Notes: generated from the sequence alone by a model not told the origin. Counted from the first letter of the stretch, positions 1 through 8,547 are shown. The stretch: DNA of 64,000 bases from Actinomadura sp. DC4 (GCF_030406325.1 NZ_JAUEQY010000006.1:62001-126000), one strand, 5' to 3'. A program made the numbers and translations.

Positions 1-10
1 TGAGCCCGAG

Positions 11-40
11 CGCCGGCGTGGCCCGCGGGCCACGCCGGCG
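11..40. terminator. Perfect 30-bp palindrome, probable terminator
   Basis: Positions 11-25 are the exact reverse complement of 26-40, giving a very stable GC-rich hairpin with no U-tract. It lies 6 bases past the stop of the minus-strand gene at 46-258, so it could terminate that gene and any gene entering from the left. Confidence 0.6.
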
Positions 41-45
41 GCCGG

Positions 46-258
46 TCAGCCCTCCGGCGGGTGCAGACTCATCGGGCCGTACACCACGCGTCCGTCCTCG
101 ATCAGGTGGACCTGGTCGACCCCGGCCTCGACGAGACCGCGCCAGTTCTCCCCCACCCACGACTCGGCGTCGGCCTGTGTGGTCCACGTCTCGTCGCCGA
201 GGTCGGGCGCGTCGATCTCCGTCCCATCGGCCTTCTCGTACCGCCAGCTCCAGGGCAT
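46..258 (-). CDS. Small conserved hypothetical protein (70 aa)
   Basis: This 70-residue acidic protein starts MPWSWRYEKADGTEID and is rich in Trp, Glu and Asp. It has no signal peptide or membrane segment. Short proteins with an MPWSWR-type start are, from memory, common in actinomycetes and have no assigned function. The ATG start, compact acidic composition and downstream palindrome support a real gene. It follows the DsbA-like gene on the same strand with a 16-base gap and may be co-transcribed with it. No function is proposed. Confidence 0.7.
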   Translation of the reverse strand: MPWSWRYEKADGTEIDAPDLGDETWTTQADAESWVGENWRGLVEAGVDQVHLIEDGRVVYGPMSLHPPEG

Positions 259-274
259 TGGTCTCCTCTGTCCG

Positions 275-1165
275 TCATCCGGCCGCGATGATCCCGTTGC
301 GCAGCCCTTCGGCGGTCAGCGTCTCATTCGTCGGGAGCGCCGTGCCGTTCACCTTCACCGTCGGCGTGCCGAGGATGCCGCCCGCGATCGCCAGGCCGCT
401 CGTCTGCCGCACCTGCGCGGCGTACCGCTGGCTCCGTACGCAGGACGCGAACCCGGACGCGCCGACACCCGCCGCGCCGCCGTAGGAGACCAGGTCGGCG
501 GCGCTGAAGCCGGCGGACCCCTCGGGCGGCTGGTGCAGGAAGAGCTGGTCCTGGAAGGACAGCCACTCCGCTCCGTCGGTGACGCAGTGCGCCGCCGCCG
601 ACGCCCGCGTGGAGTTCCCCGCGAGCGGCTCCTGGCTGAAGATCACGATCGGATGGTAGACGACCTTGGCCTTGCCCTCGCCGGCGAGGTTCTTGAGCGT
701 GGAGTCGTTGACCCGGTGGAACTCCTTGCACACCGGGCACTGGAAGTCCTCGTAGACGTCCACGAGCGGGGTGGTGACGCCACTCTTCGCCATCGCGACG
801 GTGCCGTCGGGCGCCACGGTGGCCGTGACGCCGGCCGGCAGCGCCACGGCCTTGCCCCGCTTGCCGTCCTGGGAGACGAGGACGGCGGTGACCACGATGC
901 AGATCACGAGCACGAGGAGGCCGGCGGACAGGCCGACGATGAGCCCGCGGCGGCCGCCTGCGGGCGGCGGTGGCGGGCCGTAGTAGGGCTGGCCGTACGG
1001 AGGAGCGTCGTACGGGGGCCGGCCGTACGGCTGCGGGCCGTACCGGGGAGGGGGTGGTCCGTACGGTGGCGGCTGCCAGTTCCCGTAGGGCGGCGGCGCT
1101 CCGGGGGGCAGGTCGTCCGGTGGTTCGGGGCCCTGCTGCGGCGGGCCGCTCGGGGGTTGGCTCAC
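275..1165 (-). CDS. Membrane-anchored DsbA-like thioredoxin-fold protein
   Basis: Likely a thiol-disulfide oxidoreductase acting outside the membrane. The 296-aa product (GTG start, VSQPPSG) has a cytoplasmic Pro/Gly/Tyr-rich region at about residues 1-72, with repeated PPYG and PYG units. One membrane segment follows at about 74-98, then a DsbA/DSBA-like thioredoxin domain. The active-site motif is CPVC at 143-146, in the context YEDFQCPVCKEF. The conserved cis-proline region is GTPTVKVNG near the C-terminus. The frame stays open upstream to 1537, but that part would cover the cobalamin riboswitch and is Arg-rich, so the GTG at 1163-1165 is preferred. Mycobacterial and streptomycete homologues have the same plan of a Pro-rich N-terminus, one TM and a DsbA domain. 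Confidence 0.85.
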   Translation of the reverse strand: MSQPPSGPPQQGPEPPDDLPPGAPPPYGNWQPPPYGPPPPRYGPQPYGRPPYDAPPYGQPYYGPPPPPAGGRRGLIVGLSAGLLVLVICIVVTAVLVSQDGKRGKAVALPAGVTATVAPDGTVAMAKSGVTTPLVDVYEDFQCPVCKEFHRVNDSTLKNLAGEGKAKVVYHPIVIFSQEPLAGNSTRASAAAHCVTDGAEWLSFQDQLFLHQPPEGSAGFSAADLVSYGGAAGVGASGFASCVRSQRYAAQVRQTSGLAIAGGILGTPTVKVNGTALPTNETLTAEGLRNGIIAAG

Positions 1166-1204
1166 GGTCTCCCAGATTACCGGTGCGGGCCGTTTTGACG
1201 AGGT

Positions 1205-1350
1205 CTCGGCGTCCGTGGTCAACTCATCGGCAGCAGCACACGCGCCGACGTGGGGAAAGCCGGTCCGAATCCGGCGCTGACCCGCAACCGTGGACCGTAC
1301 GGGCACGACGCCCGAACGGTGAGCCGGACGCCCGCCCAGGCGCGAGCGGC
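1205..1350 (+). promoter_or_regulatory. Cobalamin (AdoCbl-type) riboswitch
   Basis: The conserved B12-box core is plain: GGGGAAAGCCGGTCCGAAT begins at about 1253, followed by CCGGCGCTGACCCGC and AACCGTG. A later GGTGAGCCGGA/CGCCCGCCCAGGCG segment matches the usual 3' half of the aptamer. The ends are approximate. It precedes the ECF transporter and cobalamin genes on the same strand, so B12 is expected to repress the downstream run. The spacer from about 1350 to 1446 would hold the expression platform. Confidence 0.9.
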
Positions 1351-1445
1351 TCCGATTTTTCCGTCGTGGTCTGCGGGTGGAGTCCGGGCGCGTGCGGCTC
1401 ATGGTGCGCCCGTCCCGCCGGGACCACACCCTCAGAAAGGCGCCC

Positions 1446-2078
1446 ATGCTGAAGGTTCGATCCGGCGTCGCCGCCGTGGCGGCGCTCGTCTTCGGGCTCG
1501 TTCTCGCGCTCTCCGCCCCCGTGTCCGCCGACACCACCGCGTTCTGGGGTTACTGGCAGGCGGACGGCTCGCACTGGGCGTTCGCCAAGACCGGCCCGGC
1601 CACCGCGCACCCCAAGGACGGCGCCGTCGAGGGCTGGCGGTTCGCCAAGGCGAGCGGGAACACCGGCACGCCGCCGCACGCCAGGCCCGACTTCACCGCG
1701 GTCTGCGGGTCCGCCCCCGCGCCGGCCGGCAGCAAGCGGGTCGCGGTCGTCCTCGACTACGGCGAGCCGGCCGAGGCGCCGTCGGGCGCCACGCCGCCCG
1801 CCGCCAAGACCGCCTGCGCGATCGTGGCCAAGGACGCCACCGGCTCCGACGTCCTCGCCAAGGTCGCCCGGCCGCAGGCGGACAAGTCCGGCCTGATCTG
1901 CGCCATCGACGCCTTCGGCCCGTGCGCCAAGGCCGCGCCCGCCCCTTCCTCCTCTGCGGCGCCCGCCAAGCACAAGAGGAGCGCCGGGTCGACCGCGCTC
2001 ACCATCGGTGTCGGCCTGGTCCTCGTGCTCGCGGCCGGCGGCAGCATGATGGCGGTACGCCGCCGCGCCAACCAGTGA
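1446..2078 (+). CDS. Secreted, membrane-anchored SCO2322-family protein
   Basis: The 210-aa product has a cleavable signal peptide at about residues 1-28, ending APVSADTT. An extracytoplasmic domain follows, with Trp-rich stretches and at least three Cys that could pair. After it come a low-complexity Ala/Pro/Ser/Lys linker at about 160-180 and a C-terminal TM with a short basic tail (RRRANQ). It is the first gene after the cobalamin riboswitch and lies 4 bases before the T-component gene. Streptomyces has the same arrangement, and the family is named after SCO2322. A role as an extracellular accessory or B12-capture factor for the ECF transporter is inferred from position only. The domain itself has no known activity. 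Confidence 0.8.
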   Translation: MLKVRSGVAAVAALVFGLVLALSAPVSADTTAFWGYWQADGSHWAFAKTGPATAHPKDGAVEGWRFAKASGNTGTPPHARPDFTAVCGSAPAPAGSKRVAVVLDYGEPAEAPSGATPPAAKTACAIVAKDATGSDVLAKVARPQADKSGLICAIDAFGPCAKAAPAPSSSAAPAKHKRSAGSTALTIGVGLVLVLAAGGSMMAVRRRANQ

Positions 2079-2082
2079 CCCG

Positions 2083-3123
2083 GTGAGCGGACGGCAGCTC
2101 CACCCGGGCGCCTGGTGGCTGTGGGCGCTCGGGCTCGCCACCGCCGCCACCCGTACGGCCGATCCCCTGCTCCTGCTGCTGGTCGTGGCCACCACCGGCC
2201 TGGTCGTGGCGGTCCGGCGCACCCGCGAGCCGTGGGCCGGCGCGTACGGCGTGTTCCTGCGCCTCGGGCTCGTGGTGATCGTCGTACGCGTCGTGTTCTG
2301 GGTGGTGTTCGCGGCGCAGGCTCCGGGTCCCGCCCTGTTCACGCTGCCGTCGGTGACGCTGCCCTCGTGGATGGCGGGCACTCGTGTCGGCGGCCCGGTC
2401 AGCGCCGACGGCCTGAGAGCGGGCCTCTACGACGGGCTGCGCCTGGCCGCCGTCCTCGTGTGCCTGGGCGCGGCGAACGCCCTGGCCAGCCCGAGCCGCC
2501 TGCTCAAGGCGGTCCCGGGCGCGCTGTACGAGATGGGGGTCGCGGTCGTGGTGGCGATGACGTTCGCGCCGCAGGCGGTGACGCACGTCCGCCGCGTACG
2601 CGCGGCGCACCGGCTGCGCGGCCGCCCGGACCGGGGGCTGCGCGCGGTGCGCGGGCTCGTCATGCCGGTCATCGAGGGCGCGCTGGAGCGGTCGGTCGAA
2701 CTGGCGGCGGCGATGGACTCGCGCGGCTACGGCCGGAAGGCGGCGGTTCCGGCCGCGCGGCGGCGTGCCACGGCGGCGCTGACGCTCGCCGGCCTGCTGG
2801 CCGTGTGCGCCGGGCTGTACGGGCTGCTCGGCGCGGACTCGCCGGCCGCGCTCGGCGCGCCGCCGCTGGTCCTGGGCCTGGCGGCCGCGTCGGCGGGCCT
2901 GTGGCTGGGCGGCCGTCGTTCGCCGCGGACGCGGTACCGCCCCGACCCGTGGCGCTGGCCCGAGTGGGCCGTGTCCGCGTGCGGCGCGGCCGTCGCCGTG
3001 GCGACGCTCGCCGGGCACGGCGGCGGCTCGCCGGGCCCTCCGCCGGTCCCGGCCGCCGCGCTGGTGCTGGCGCTCGCGGCGGCGCTGGTGTCCGCGCCGC
3101 CCGTACGCCGGGAGGCGGCGTGA
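2083..3123 (+). CDS. ECF transporter T component (CbiQ-like)
   Basis: Transmembrane coupling subunit of an energy-coupling-factor transporter. The 346-aa protein (GTG start) has several hydrophobic helices. Its cytoplasmic region includes VRAAHRLRGRPDRG and MDSRGYGR, matching the A-R-G type coupling motifs of CbiQ/EcfT that contact the ATPases. The C-terminal part adds more TM segments, making it longer than a minimal EcfT. It lies between the riboswitch-linked secreted protein and the ATPase gene. Its stop overlaps the next start in a GTGA, implying translational coupling. The substrate is probably cobalamin or a precursor, inferred from the riboswitch and from cobU/cobS downstream. Cobalt is the main alternative. 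Confidence 0.85.
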   Translation: MSGRQLHPGAWWLWALGLATAATRTADPLLLLLVVATTGLVVAVRRTREPWAGAYGVFLRLGLVVIVVRVVFWVVFAAQAPGPALFTLPSVTLPSWMAGTRVGGPVSADGLRAGLYDGLRLAAVLVCLGAANALASPSRLLKAVPGALYEMGVAVVVAMTFAPQAVTHVRRVRAAHRLRGRPDRGLRAVRGLVMPVIEGALERSVELAAAMDSRGYGRKAAVPAARRRATAALTLAGLLAVCAGLYGLLGADSPAALGAPPLVLGLAAASAGLWLGGRRSPRTRYRPDPWRWPEWAVSACGAAVAVATLAGHGGGSPGPPPVPAAALVLALAAALVSAPPVRREAA

Positions 3124-4730
3124 TCCGGTTCGAGCAGGTGGGCTTCCGCTACGCCGAAAAGGCCGCGCCGGTGCTCGCCGGCGTGGACCTGGAGATCGAC
3201 GAGGGCGAGCTGTGCCTCGTCGTGGGCCGCACCGGCACGGGCAAGTCGACCCTCTTGCGCGCCGTGAACGGGCTGGTCCCCCACTTCACCGGCGGAATCC
3301 TGTCCGGGCGGGTCACCGTGGCCGGCCGTGACACCCGCGACCATCCGCCGCGCGAGCTCGCCGACGTCGTCGGGTACGTCGGCCAGGACCCGCGTGCCGG
3401 GTTCGTCACCGACGTGGTCGAGGAGGAGCTCGCGTACGGGATGGAGTCGCTCGGCCTGGCGCCCGCGGTGATGCGGCGGCGCGTCGAGGAGACCCTGGAC
3501 CTGCTGGGCCTGGAGGGCGTTCGCGACCGGCCGCTGGCCACTCTCTCCGGCGGGCAGGCGCAGCGCGTCGCGATCGGCTCGGTGCTGGCCGCGCACCCGC
3601 GGGCGCTCGTGCTGGACGAGCCGACGTCCGCGCTCGACCCGGTCGGCGCCGAGGACGTGCTCGCCATCCTCCAGCGGCTCGTCCACGACCTGGGCCTCAC
3701 CGTCGTCCTGGCCGAGCACCGCCTCGAACGCGTGGTCCACCTGGCCGACAGCGTGGTCCTCCTGCCCGGCGGCGGCCGCCCGGTCGCGTACGGCCCGGCC
3801 GGAACGATCATGGCGACGTCGCCGGTGGCTCCGCCGGTCGTCCGGCTCGGGCGGGCCGCGGGCTGGTCACCGCTGCCGCTGTCGGTCCGCGACGCGCGCC
3901 GCGCCGCCGCGCCCCTGCGCGCCCGTCTCGGCGAGGTGCCTGTGCCTTCTCCCCGTACGCCGGCGTCGTCGCCCGTGGCCTCGGTACGCGGCCTGGAGGT
4001 GCGGTACGGGCCGGTGGCGGCGCTGCGGGGCGTCGACCTCGCGGTGGCGCGCGGCGAGGTCGTGGCACTGATGGGCCGTAACGGCGCGGGCAAGTCCTCC
4101 CTGCTGTCCGCGCTGGTGGGCCTGGTGCGCCCTTCCGCGGGGCGCGCGGAGGTCCTCGGCGCGGTGCCGCACGAGCTGCGGGCCCGTGCGATGGTGCGGC
4201 ACGCGGGACTGGTGCCCCAGGACCCGGGCGACCTGCTGTACGCCGAGACGGTCGCGGCCGAGTGCCGGGCCGCCGACCGGGACATGACCACACCGGAGGG
4301 AACGTGCCGCGCGCTGTTCGAGCGGCTCGCCCCCGGCGTCGGCGACGCGGTCCACCCGCGCGACCTGTCGGAGGGACAGCGGCTGAGCCTCGCGCTGGCG
4401 GTCATCCTGACCGGCCGGCCTCCGCTCGTGCTGCTCGACGAGCCGACCCGCGGCCTGGACTACGCGGCCAAGGCGCGGCTGGTGGAGATCCTGGAGGATC
4501 TCGCGGAAGACGGCCACGCGATCGTACTGGCCACGCACGACGTGGAGATGGCCGCCGAGGTGGCGACCCGCGCGGTGGTGATCGCCGAGGGCGAACTCGT
4601 CGCGGACGGCCCCGTCGAGGAGGTCCTGGTCTCCTCACCCGCGTTCGCGCCGCAGGTCAGCAAGATCTTCGCCCCGCTGCCACTGCTGACCGTGGCACAG
4701 GCCACCACCGTCCTCGGAGATCCGGCATGA
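3120..4730 (+). CDS. ECF transporter ATPase, two ABC domains fused
   Basis: Single 536-aa polypeptide (GTG start overlapping the previous stop) carrying both EcfA-type ATPase domains. Domain 1 has Walker A GRTGTGKST at about 36-44, signature LSGGQAQR near 142 and Walker [12 protein letters not shown]. Domain 2 begins near 285, with Walker A GRNGAGKSS near 319, a divergent signature LSEGQRLSLA near 415 and Walker B LVLLDEPTRGLD. It powers uptake together with the T and S components encoded on either side. The fusion of the two ATPases matches streptomycete homologues. The next ORF starts inside the stop codon (ATGA). Confidence 0.9.
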   Translation: MIRFEQVGFRYAEKAAPVLAGVDLEIDEGELCLVVGRTGTGKSTLLRAVNGLVPHFTGGILSGRVTVAGRDTRDHPPRELADVVGYVGQDPRAGFVTDVVEEELAYGMESLGLAPAVMRRRVEETLDLLGLEGVRDRPLATLSGGQAQRVAIGSVLAAHPRALVLDEPTSALDPVGAEDVLAILQRLVHDLGLTVVLAEHRLERVVHLADSVVLLPGGGRPVAYGPAGTIMATSPVAPPVVRLGRAAGWSPLPLSVRDARRAAAPLRARLGEVPVPSPRTPASSPVASVRGLEVRYGPVAALRGVDLAVARGEVVALMGRNGAGKSSLLSALVGLVRPSAGRAEVLGAVPHELRARAMVRHAGLVPQDPGDLLYAETVAAECRAADRDMTTPEGTCRALFERLAPGVGDAVHPRDLSEGQRLSLALAVILTGRPPLVLLDEPTRGLDYAAKARLVEILEDLAEDGHAIVLATHDVEMAAEVATRAVVIAEGELVADGPVEEVLVSSPAFAPQVSKIFAPLPLLTVAQATTVLGDPA

Positions 4731-4966
4731 CCCCGGCACGAGCACGTTCGGCGATGGCCGCCGCGCTCGCAGCGGCCGGCCGTTCTCTCCTCCTCAGCCC
4801 GCGCGGCGACGTCAGCCGGATCCGGATCGATCTCACTCGCGGATCCACCGTGACGGCAGCGCGTTCCGCCGTCGCGCCGGCGCTCCCGGCTGGGTCGGGC
4901 GCGTTCGGCCGGCGCCTCGGTGTCGCGCCGGCCATCGGCCGCGCCCGACGCGGGTTCGCGACGTGA
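4727..4966 (+). CDS. Small overlapping ORF between ECF subunits (79 aa)
   Basis: The ATG sits in an ATGA overlap with the ATPase stop, and its own TGA sits in a GTGA overlap with the S-component start. The reading frame therefore joins the two genes exactly. The product is Ala/Arg-rich (MTPARARSAMAAALAAAG at the start), has no clear TM or known domain, and looks low-complexity. It may be a genuine small subunit or only a translation bridge that keeps ribosomes coupled. The precise overlaps at both ends are the only support, since sequence conservation cannot be judged here. Confidence 0.45.
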   Translation: MTPARARSAMAAALAAAGRSLLLSPRGDVSRIRIDLTRGSTVTAARSAVAPALPAGSGAFGRRLGVAPAIGRARRGFAT

Positions 4967-5793
4967 TCGTTCGTGGTGGGGGGCGCCGGCCTGGGCGGGC
5001 CACCGTGAGTGCGGTGCGGTTGCGGCCGCGTTCGGCGATCGCGGTCGCGCTGGTGTCCCTGGCCGGACTGGTGGCCTTCGGCTGGCCTCTCTTCGTCGCG
5101 CCGGGGGCCGGGCTCACCCAGTCCGGGCCCGCGTCGTGGCTGTTCGTGCTGATGCTGCCGCTGCTGCTGCTCGTGGCGCTCGCGGAGATCTCCGAGGGCG
5201 GCGTCGACGCCAAGGCGATCGCCCTGCTGGGCGTGCTCGGCGCGATCGGCGCGGCGCTGCGACCCCTCGGCACGGGCGTGGCCGGGTTCGAGCCGATGTT
5301 CTTCGTGCTGGTGCTCGGCGGGCGCGTGCTCGGCCGCGGCTTCGGGTACCTGCTCGGGTCGGTGACGATGTTCGCCAGCGCGCTGCTGACGGCGGGCGTC
5401 GGCCCCTGGCTGCCGTTCCAGCTGCTCGGCGCGGCGTGGGTCGGGTTCTTCGCCGGATGCCTGCCGCGCCTCGGCGGCCGGGCGGAGATCGCGCTGCTCG
5501 CCGCGTATGGCGCGGTGGCTGCATTCTTCTACGGTTCGTTGCAGGATCTGGCGCTGTGGCCGTTCGCGACGGGAGTATCGACTTCGATCGCTTATGAACC
5601 AGGTGCACCGGTGACCACCAATCTCGGCCGCTTCGTGGCGTTCGACCTGACCACGTCGCTGGGTTTCAACGTGCCCCGGGCGGTCACCACGGCAGTCCTC
5701 GTGGCGGTCACCGGCCGCCCCGTACTCCTGGCGTTGCGCCGCGCCGCGCGCCGCGCCGCCTTCGAGGCCCCTGTAGATTTCCGGCGCCCGTGA
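4963..5793 (+). CDS. ECF transporter S component, probable B12 transporter
   Basis: Substrate-binding membrane subunit. The 276-aa product (GTG start, or GTG 42 bases later giving VSAVRLRPRS) has about six hydrophobic helices in an ECF_trnsprot/EcfS-like pattern. Features include GIGAALRPLGTG, a conserved LLGSVTMFASALLTAGVGPW segment and WVGFFAGCLPR. The family includes CbrT-type cobalamin S components. Cobalamin is the expected ligand because of the upstream riboswitch and the adjacent cobU and cobS. It overlaps cobU by 4 bases. Confidence 0.8.
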   Translation: MIVRGGGRRPGRATVSAVRLRPRSAIAVALVSLAGLVAFGWPLFVAPGAGLTQSGPASWLFVLMLPLLLLVALAEISEGGVDAKAIALLGVLGAIGAALRPLGTGVAGFEPMFFVLVLGGRVLGRGFGYLLGSVTMFASALLTAGVGPWLPFQLLGAAWVGFFAGCLPRLGGRAEIALLAAYGAVAAFFYGSLQDLALWPFATGVSTSIAYEPGAPVTTNLGRFVAFDLTTSLGFNVPRAVTTAVLVAVTGRPVLLALRRAARRAAFEAPVDFRRP

Positions 5794-6770
5794 TCCGCGC
5801 CGAAGGGGGGCCGGCCAGGGACGCCCTGGAGCTTCAGCTGCTCGGCACGGCCGGCCCGGCCGGATGGCCGGAGGTCGGCTGCCGCTGCTCCTCCTGTACG
5901 CGGATGCGCGCCGCCCGCCGCCGCCTCGAACCCACGCGCGTCCTGCTCGACGGGGTCCCGCTGGACCGGTGCCGGCGCGAGGAGGTGGACGGCGGGTACG
6001 ACGTCCGTACGCCGCGGGGGCACCGGGTGCTGTTCGCCTCGCGGCCCGGCGGCCGGCCCCGGCCCTCCTCCCCCGGCCCGTACGACGCCGTGCTGCTCGA
6101 CCTGGTCGGCGACCCGGCGCACCTCGGCTGGCTGCGGCACGTCGGCGCGGTGACCCCGGCGACGCGCATCGAGGCCGTCCAGGTCGACCACCGCGTCTCC
6201 TCCCCCGCCGAGCTCGAACGCCGCCTCGAACGGTGGCGGCGCCCGTTCACCGCCCCGTGGCGGACGCTGGTCCTGGGCGGGGCGCGGTCGGGCAAGTCCG
6301 AGGAGGCCGAACGGCGGGTGCTCACCTGCCCGGAGGTGACGTACGTGGCGACGGGCGTGATGCACGCCGAGGACCCGGACTGGCGCGCCCGGATCCGCGA
6401 ACACCGTGTGCGCCGCCCCCGATGGTGGGAGACGGCGGAGACGATCGACGTCGCGGGCCTGCTGCGCACGGCGTCCGGCACGCTGCTGATCGACGGCATG
6501 GGAACGTGGCTGACGGCGATGTTCGACGCCCTGGGCGCCTGGGAGTACCCCCGCGCGGTCGAGCCGCGCGTGGACGAGCTCGTGAGGGCCTGGCGCTCCA
6601 CCGAGGCACACGTCGTCGCGGTCAGCGACGAGGTCGGCCTGTCGATCGTCCCGGAGACGCCCGTGGGCCGGGCCTTCCGCGACCTGCTCGGCCGCCTCAA
6701 CCAGCGCCTGGCCGCCGAGTCGGAGGAGACCGCCCTCGTGGTGGCCGGCCGCGTACTGGAGCTCCCGTGA
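5790..6770 (+). CDS. cobU: Adenosylcobinamide kinase/guanylyltransferase with extra N-terminal domain
   Basis: Phosphorylates adenosylcobinamide and then forms AdoCbi-GDP, in the late steps of B12 synthesis and salvage. The C-terminal half (about 158-326) is CobU: P-loop GGARSGKS near 163-170, YVATGVMHAEDPDW, RIREHRVRRPRWWETAE and LLIDGMGTWL. About 155 residues precede it, starting LLGTAGPAGWPEVGCRCSSC. That resembles the start of a metallo-beta-lactamase/PhnP-like domain, but no HxHxDH metal motif is visible. Actinobacterial CobU proteins can carry such extensions. The GTG start overlaps the S-component stop, so it belongs to the riboswitch-controlled run. Confidence 0.88.
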   Translation: MIRAEGGPARDALELQLLGTAGPAGWPEVGCRCSSCTRMRAARRRLEPTRVLLDGVPLDRCRREEVDGGYDVRTPRGHRVLFASRPGGRPRPSSPGPYDAVLLDLVGDPAHLGWLRHVGAVTPATRIEAVQVDHRVSSPAELERRLERWRRPFTAPWRTLVLGGARSGKSEEAERRVLTCPEVTYVATGVMHAEDPDWRARIREHRVRRPRWWETAETIDVAGLLRTASGTLLIDGMGTWLTAMFDALGAWEYPRAVEPRVDELVRAWRSTEAHVVAVSDEVGLSIVPETPVGRAFRDLLGRLNQRLAAESEETALVVAGRVLELP

Positions 6771-6876
6771 GACACCTCGGAACGTGGCCCCGCCGTGAAA
6801 CCGCACCGCCGCGCACCGAGGCCGACGGTGACCGCACCGGGCCGGTCCCGGATCCCCGCCGCGTACCGGAGAGGCC

Positions 6877-7662
6877 ATGAGCACCGCTGAACGCACCGAT
6901 CCCGCCGTTCGTGCCGGGCTCCGCCTCGCCGTGTCCCTCCTCACCATCGTCCCGGTGCGATCCGGGCCGGTGGACCGCGGCACCGCGCGCTGGGCGATGA
7001 CGCTCGCGCCCGTCGCCGGGCTGCTCGTCGGCGCCGTGGCCGCGGCCGTGCTCGTCGTGTCCGGCCGGCTGGGCTTCGGGTCGGGACTGGCCGCGGCCCT
7101 GGCCGTCGGGGCGATGGCGCTGCTGACCCGCGGCCTGCACCTGGACGGCCTGGCCGACCTCGCCGACGGCCTCGGCAGCGGCCGGCCCGCCACCGAGGCA
7201 TTGGCGATCATGAAGAAGTCCGACATCGGGCCGTTCGGAGTGATCACGCTCGTGCTGACCCTCGCCATCCAGGTCGCCGCGATCGCCGAGGCTCCGGTCG
7301 CGGGGGTCGTCGTGGCGGCCATGACCGGACGGCTGGCGGTCACGTGGGCCTGCCGATCCCGCGTACGGGCCGCGCGGCCCGAGGGGCTCGGCGCGCTGGT
7401 GGCGGGCACCGTGCGGCGTCGCGACGCGGTGGCGGCCACGGCCGTCACGGCGGCCGTGGCCGCGGTCGCGGCGCTGACCGGACCCGGAGGCGGCGTCTAC
7501 CACGCGATCCTCGGGGCCACCGCCGTCCTGGCCGGCCTGGCCGCCTCCACCGCCCTGCTGCGGCACGCCGTACGCCGGCTGGGCGGCGTCACCGGCGACG
7601 TCCTCGGCGCACTGGTCGAGACGAGCGTGACCGCGGCGCTGCTGGTGATGGCCCTGCGGTGA
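6877..7662 (+). CDS. cobS: Adenosylcobinamide-GDP ribazoletransferase (cobalamin synthase)
   Basis: Joins AdoCbi-GDP and alpha-ribazole to complete cobalamin. The 261-aa integral membrane protein has the family's key segments: TRGLHLDGLADLADGLG with its Asp residues for metal binding, then MKKSDIGPFGV. Multiple TM helices follow to the C-terminus. RBS GGAGAGG lies just before the ATG. It is 106 bases after cobU on the same strand, probably in the same B12-responsive transcript. No cobT is present in the window. Confidence 0.92.
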   Translation: MSTAERTDPAVRAGLRLAVSLLTIVPVRSGPVDRGTARWAMTLAPVAGLLVGAVAAAVLVVSGRLGFGSGLAAALAVGAMALLTRGLHLDGLADLADGLGSGRPATEALAIMKKSDIGPFGVITLVLTLAIQVAAIAEAPVAGVVVAAMTGRLAVTWACRSRVRAARPEGLGALVAGTVRRRDAVAATAVTAAVAAVAALTGPGGGVYHAILGATAVLAGLAASTALLRHAVRRLGGVTGDVLGALVETSVTAALLVMALR

Positions 7663-8515
7663 GCACCGCCACGGCCCGGTACGCGGCCGGATGTGGTCGC
7701 CGCGGCGCGGGCGTCCGATCGGGCTCATCGGACGCGGGTCGCCTACGCACGGACACGCCCTTTCCCGATTGCGCCTGAATTCGCGGGCCGCTGCCCGCAT
7801 CGCGAACTTGAGCCGGGAACGGCGCGCCGTTTCCGAGCCGCGGATCGTGGCCTTTCGGAGCCCGGAGAAATCGGCCGGAAGGAGCGAGGCCCGCGCGCCG
7901 GGCGCCGGGGTCTGAGGGCCACGTTCCCACTGTTCTCAAAGGGTTCTTGCGGCCCGCGTGGCCGTTCCGGCCACGGCGGAGAACCCCGTGCCGTGGCGGC
8001 GCCGACGCCTTCGGCCCGGTATCACCTCATTCGGGCGGCGAAGCGAGGCCGCCGCCCTCTCACGTCGCCAAATTCACGCCAATCGGCCGATGACCTGGAC
8101 GAAAGACGTACTTCCCGCTCCAGCGAATGCGGCGATCGCGTTGTGCGGGAGCCCGGCCCTCCCGGACGAGCCGGGCAGCGTAATAGGCCGGACCGTAAGA
8201 CGGCCACGGCGGCGGACCCGGGGAGCGGGACCACGTCCGGCCAGGCCCGGAACCCCGCACGGGGGCCGGCGACCGGCGGGCGAGGTGAGCCGCGGCACGA
8301 CCCGGCACGTACCCGCGAAGCCTCCCGCCGAGCCGCGACCCACGTCCTAGCAGGGCCGTCGCGTCAACCGGGCGGTCCCTCGCGCGCACGACGCCCCATA
8401 CCGCGGAGTATGACCGCTATGCGGCAGACCTTATGGAACACCGCTTTCCGTGGCCGGTCGCGGACAGCCGAACGGGACAACGTCGCAGGCAGTCGAGCAA
8501 CCCGAGTTGATCGAA
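7663..8515. other. Gene-poor interval of about 850 bp
   Basis: Frames are open here on both strands, but the translations are Arg/Pro/Gly-rich with no recognisable motif and no convincing RBS, so no gene is called. Visible features are a near-perfect palindrome at about 7817-7836 (GGGAACGGCG/CGCCGTTTCC) and scattered inverted repeats. A short RNA gene or a decayed gene cannot be excluded. Confidence 0.5.
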
Positions 8516-8547
8516 TTGACGAAACCAGTCAGCAGTGCGACTAGCAT
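8516..8547 (+). promoter_or_regulatory. Promoter of pepA, probably leaderless
   Basis: TTGACG at 8516-8521 and TAGCAT at 8542-8547 fit -35 and -10 boxes with a long 20-base spacer. The GTG start lies 8 bases after the -10, so transcription would begin at or next to the start codon. No Shine-Dalgarno is present. Confidence 0.6.

Noticed and set aside
1166-1537. Upstream extension of the DsbA-like gene
   Set aside because: The frame is open but Arg-rich and crosses the cobalamin riboswitch; the GTG at 1165 begins the typical Pro-rich N-terminus.
7693-8544. 283-codon plus-strand frame after cobS
   Set aside because: Arg/Pro-rich translation without motif or RBS; it runs through the pepA promoter.
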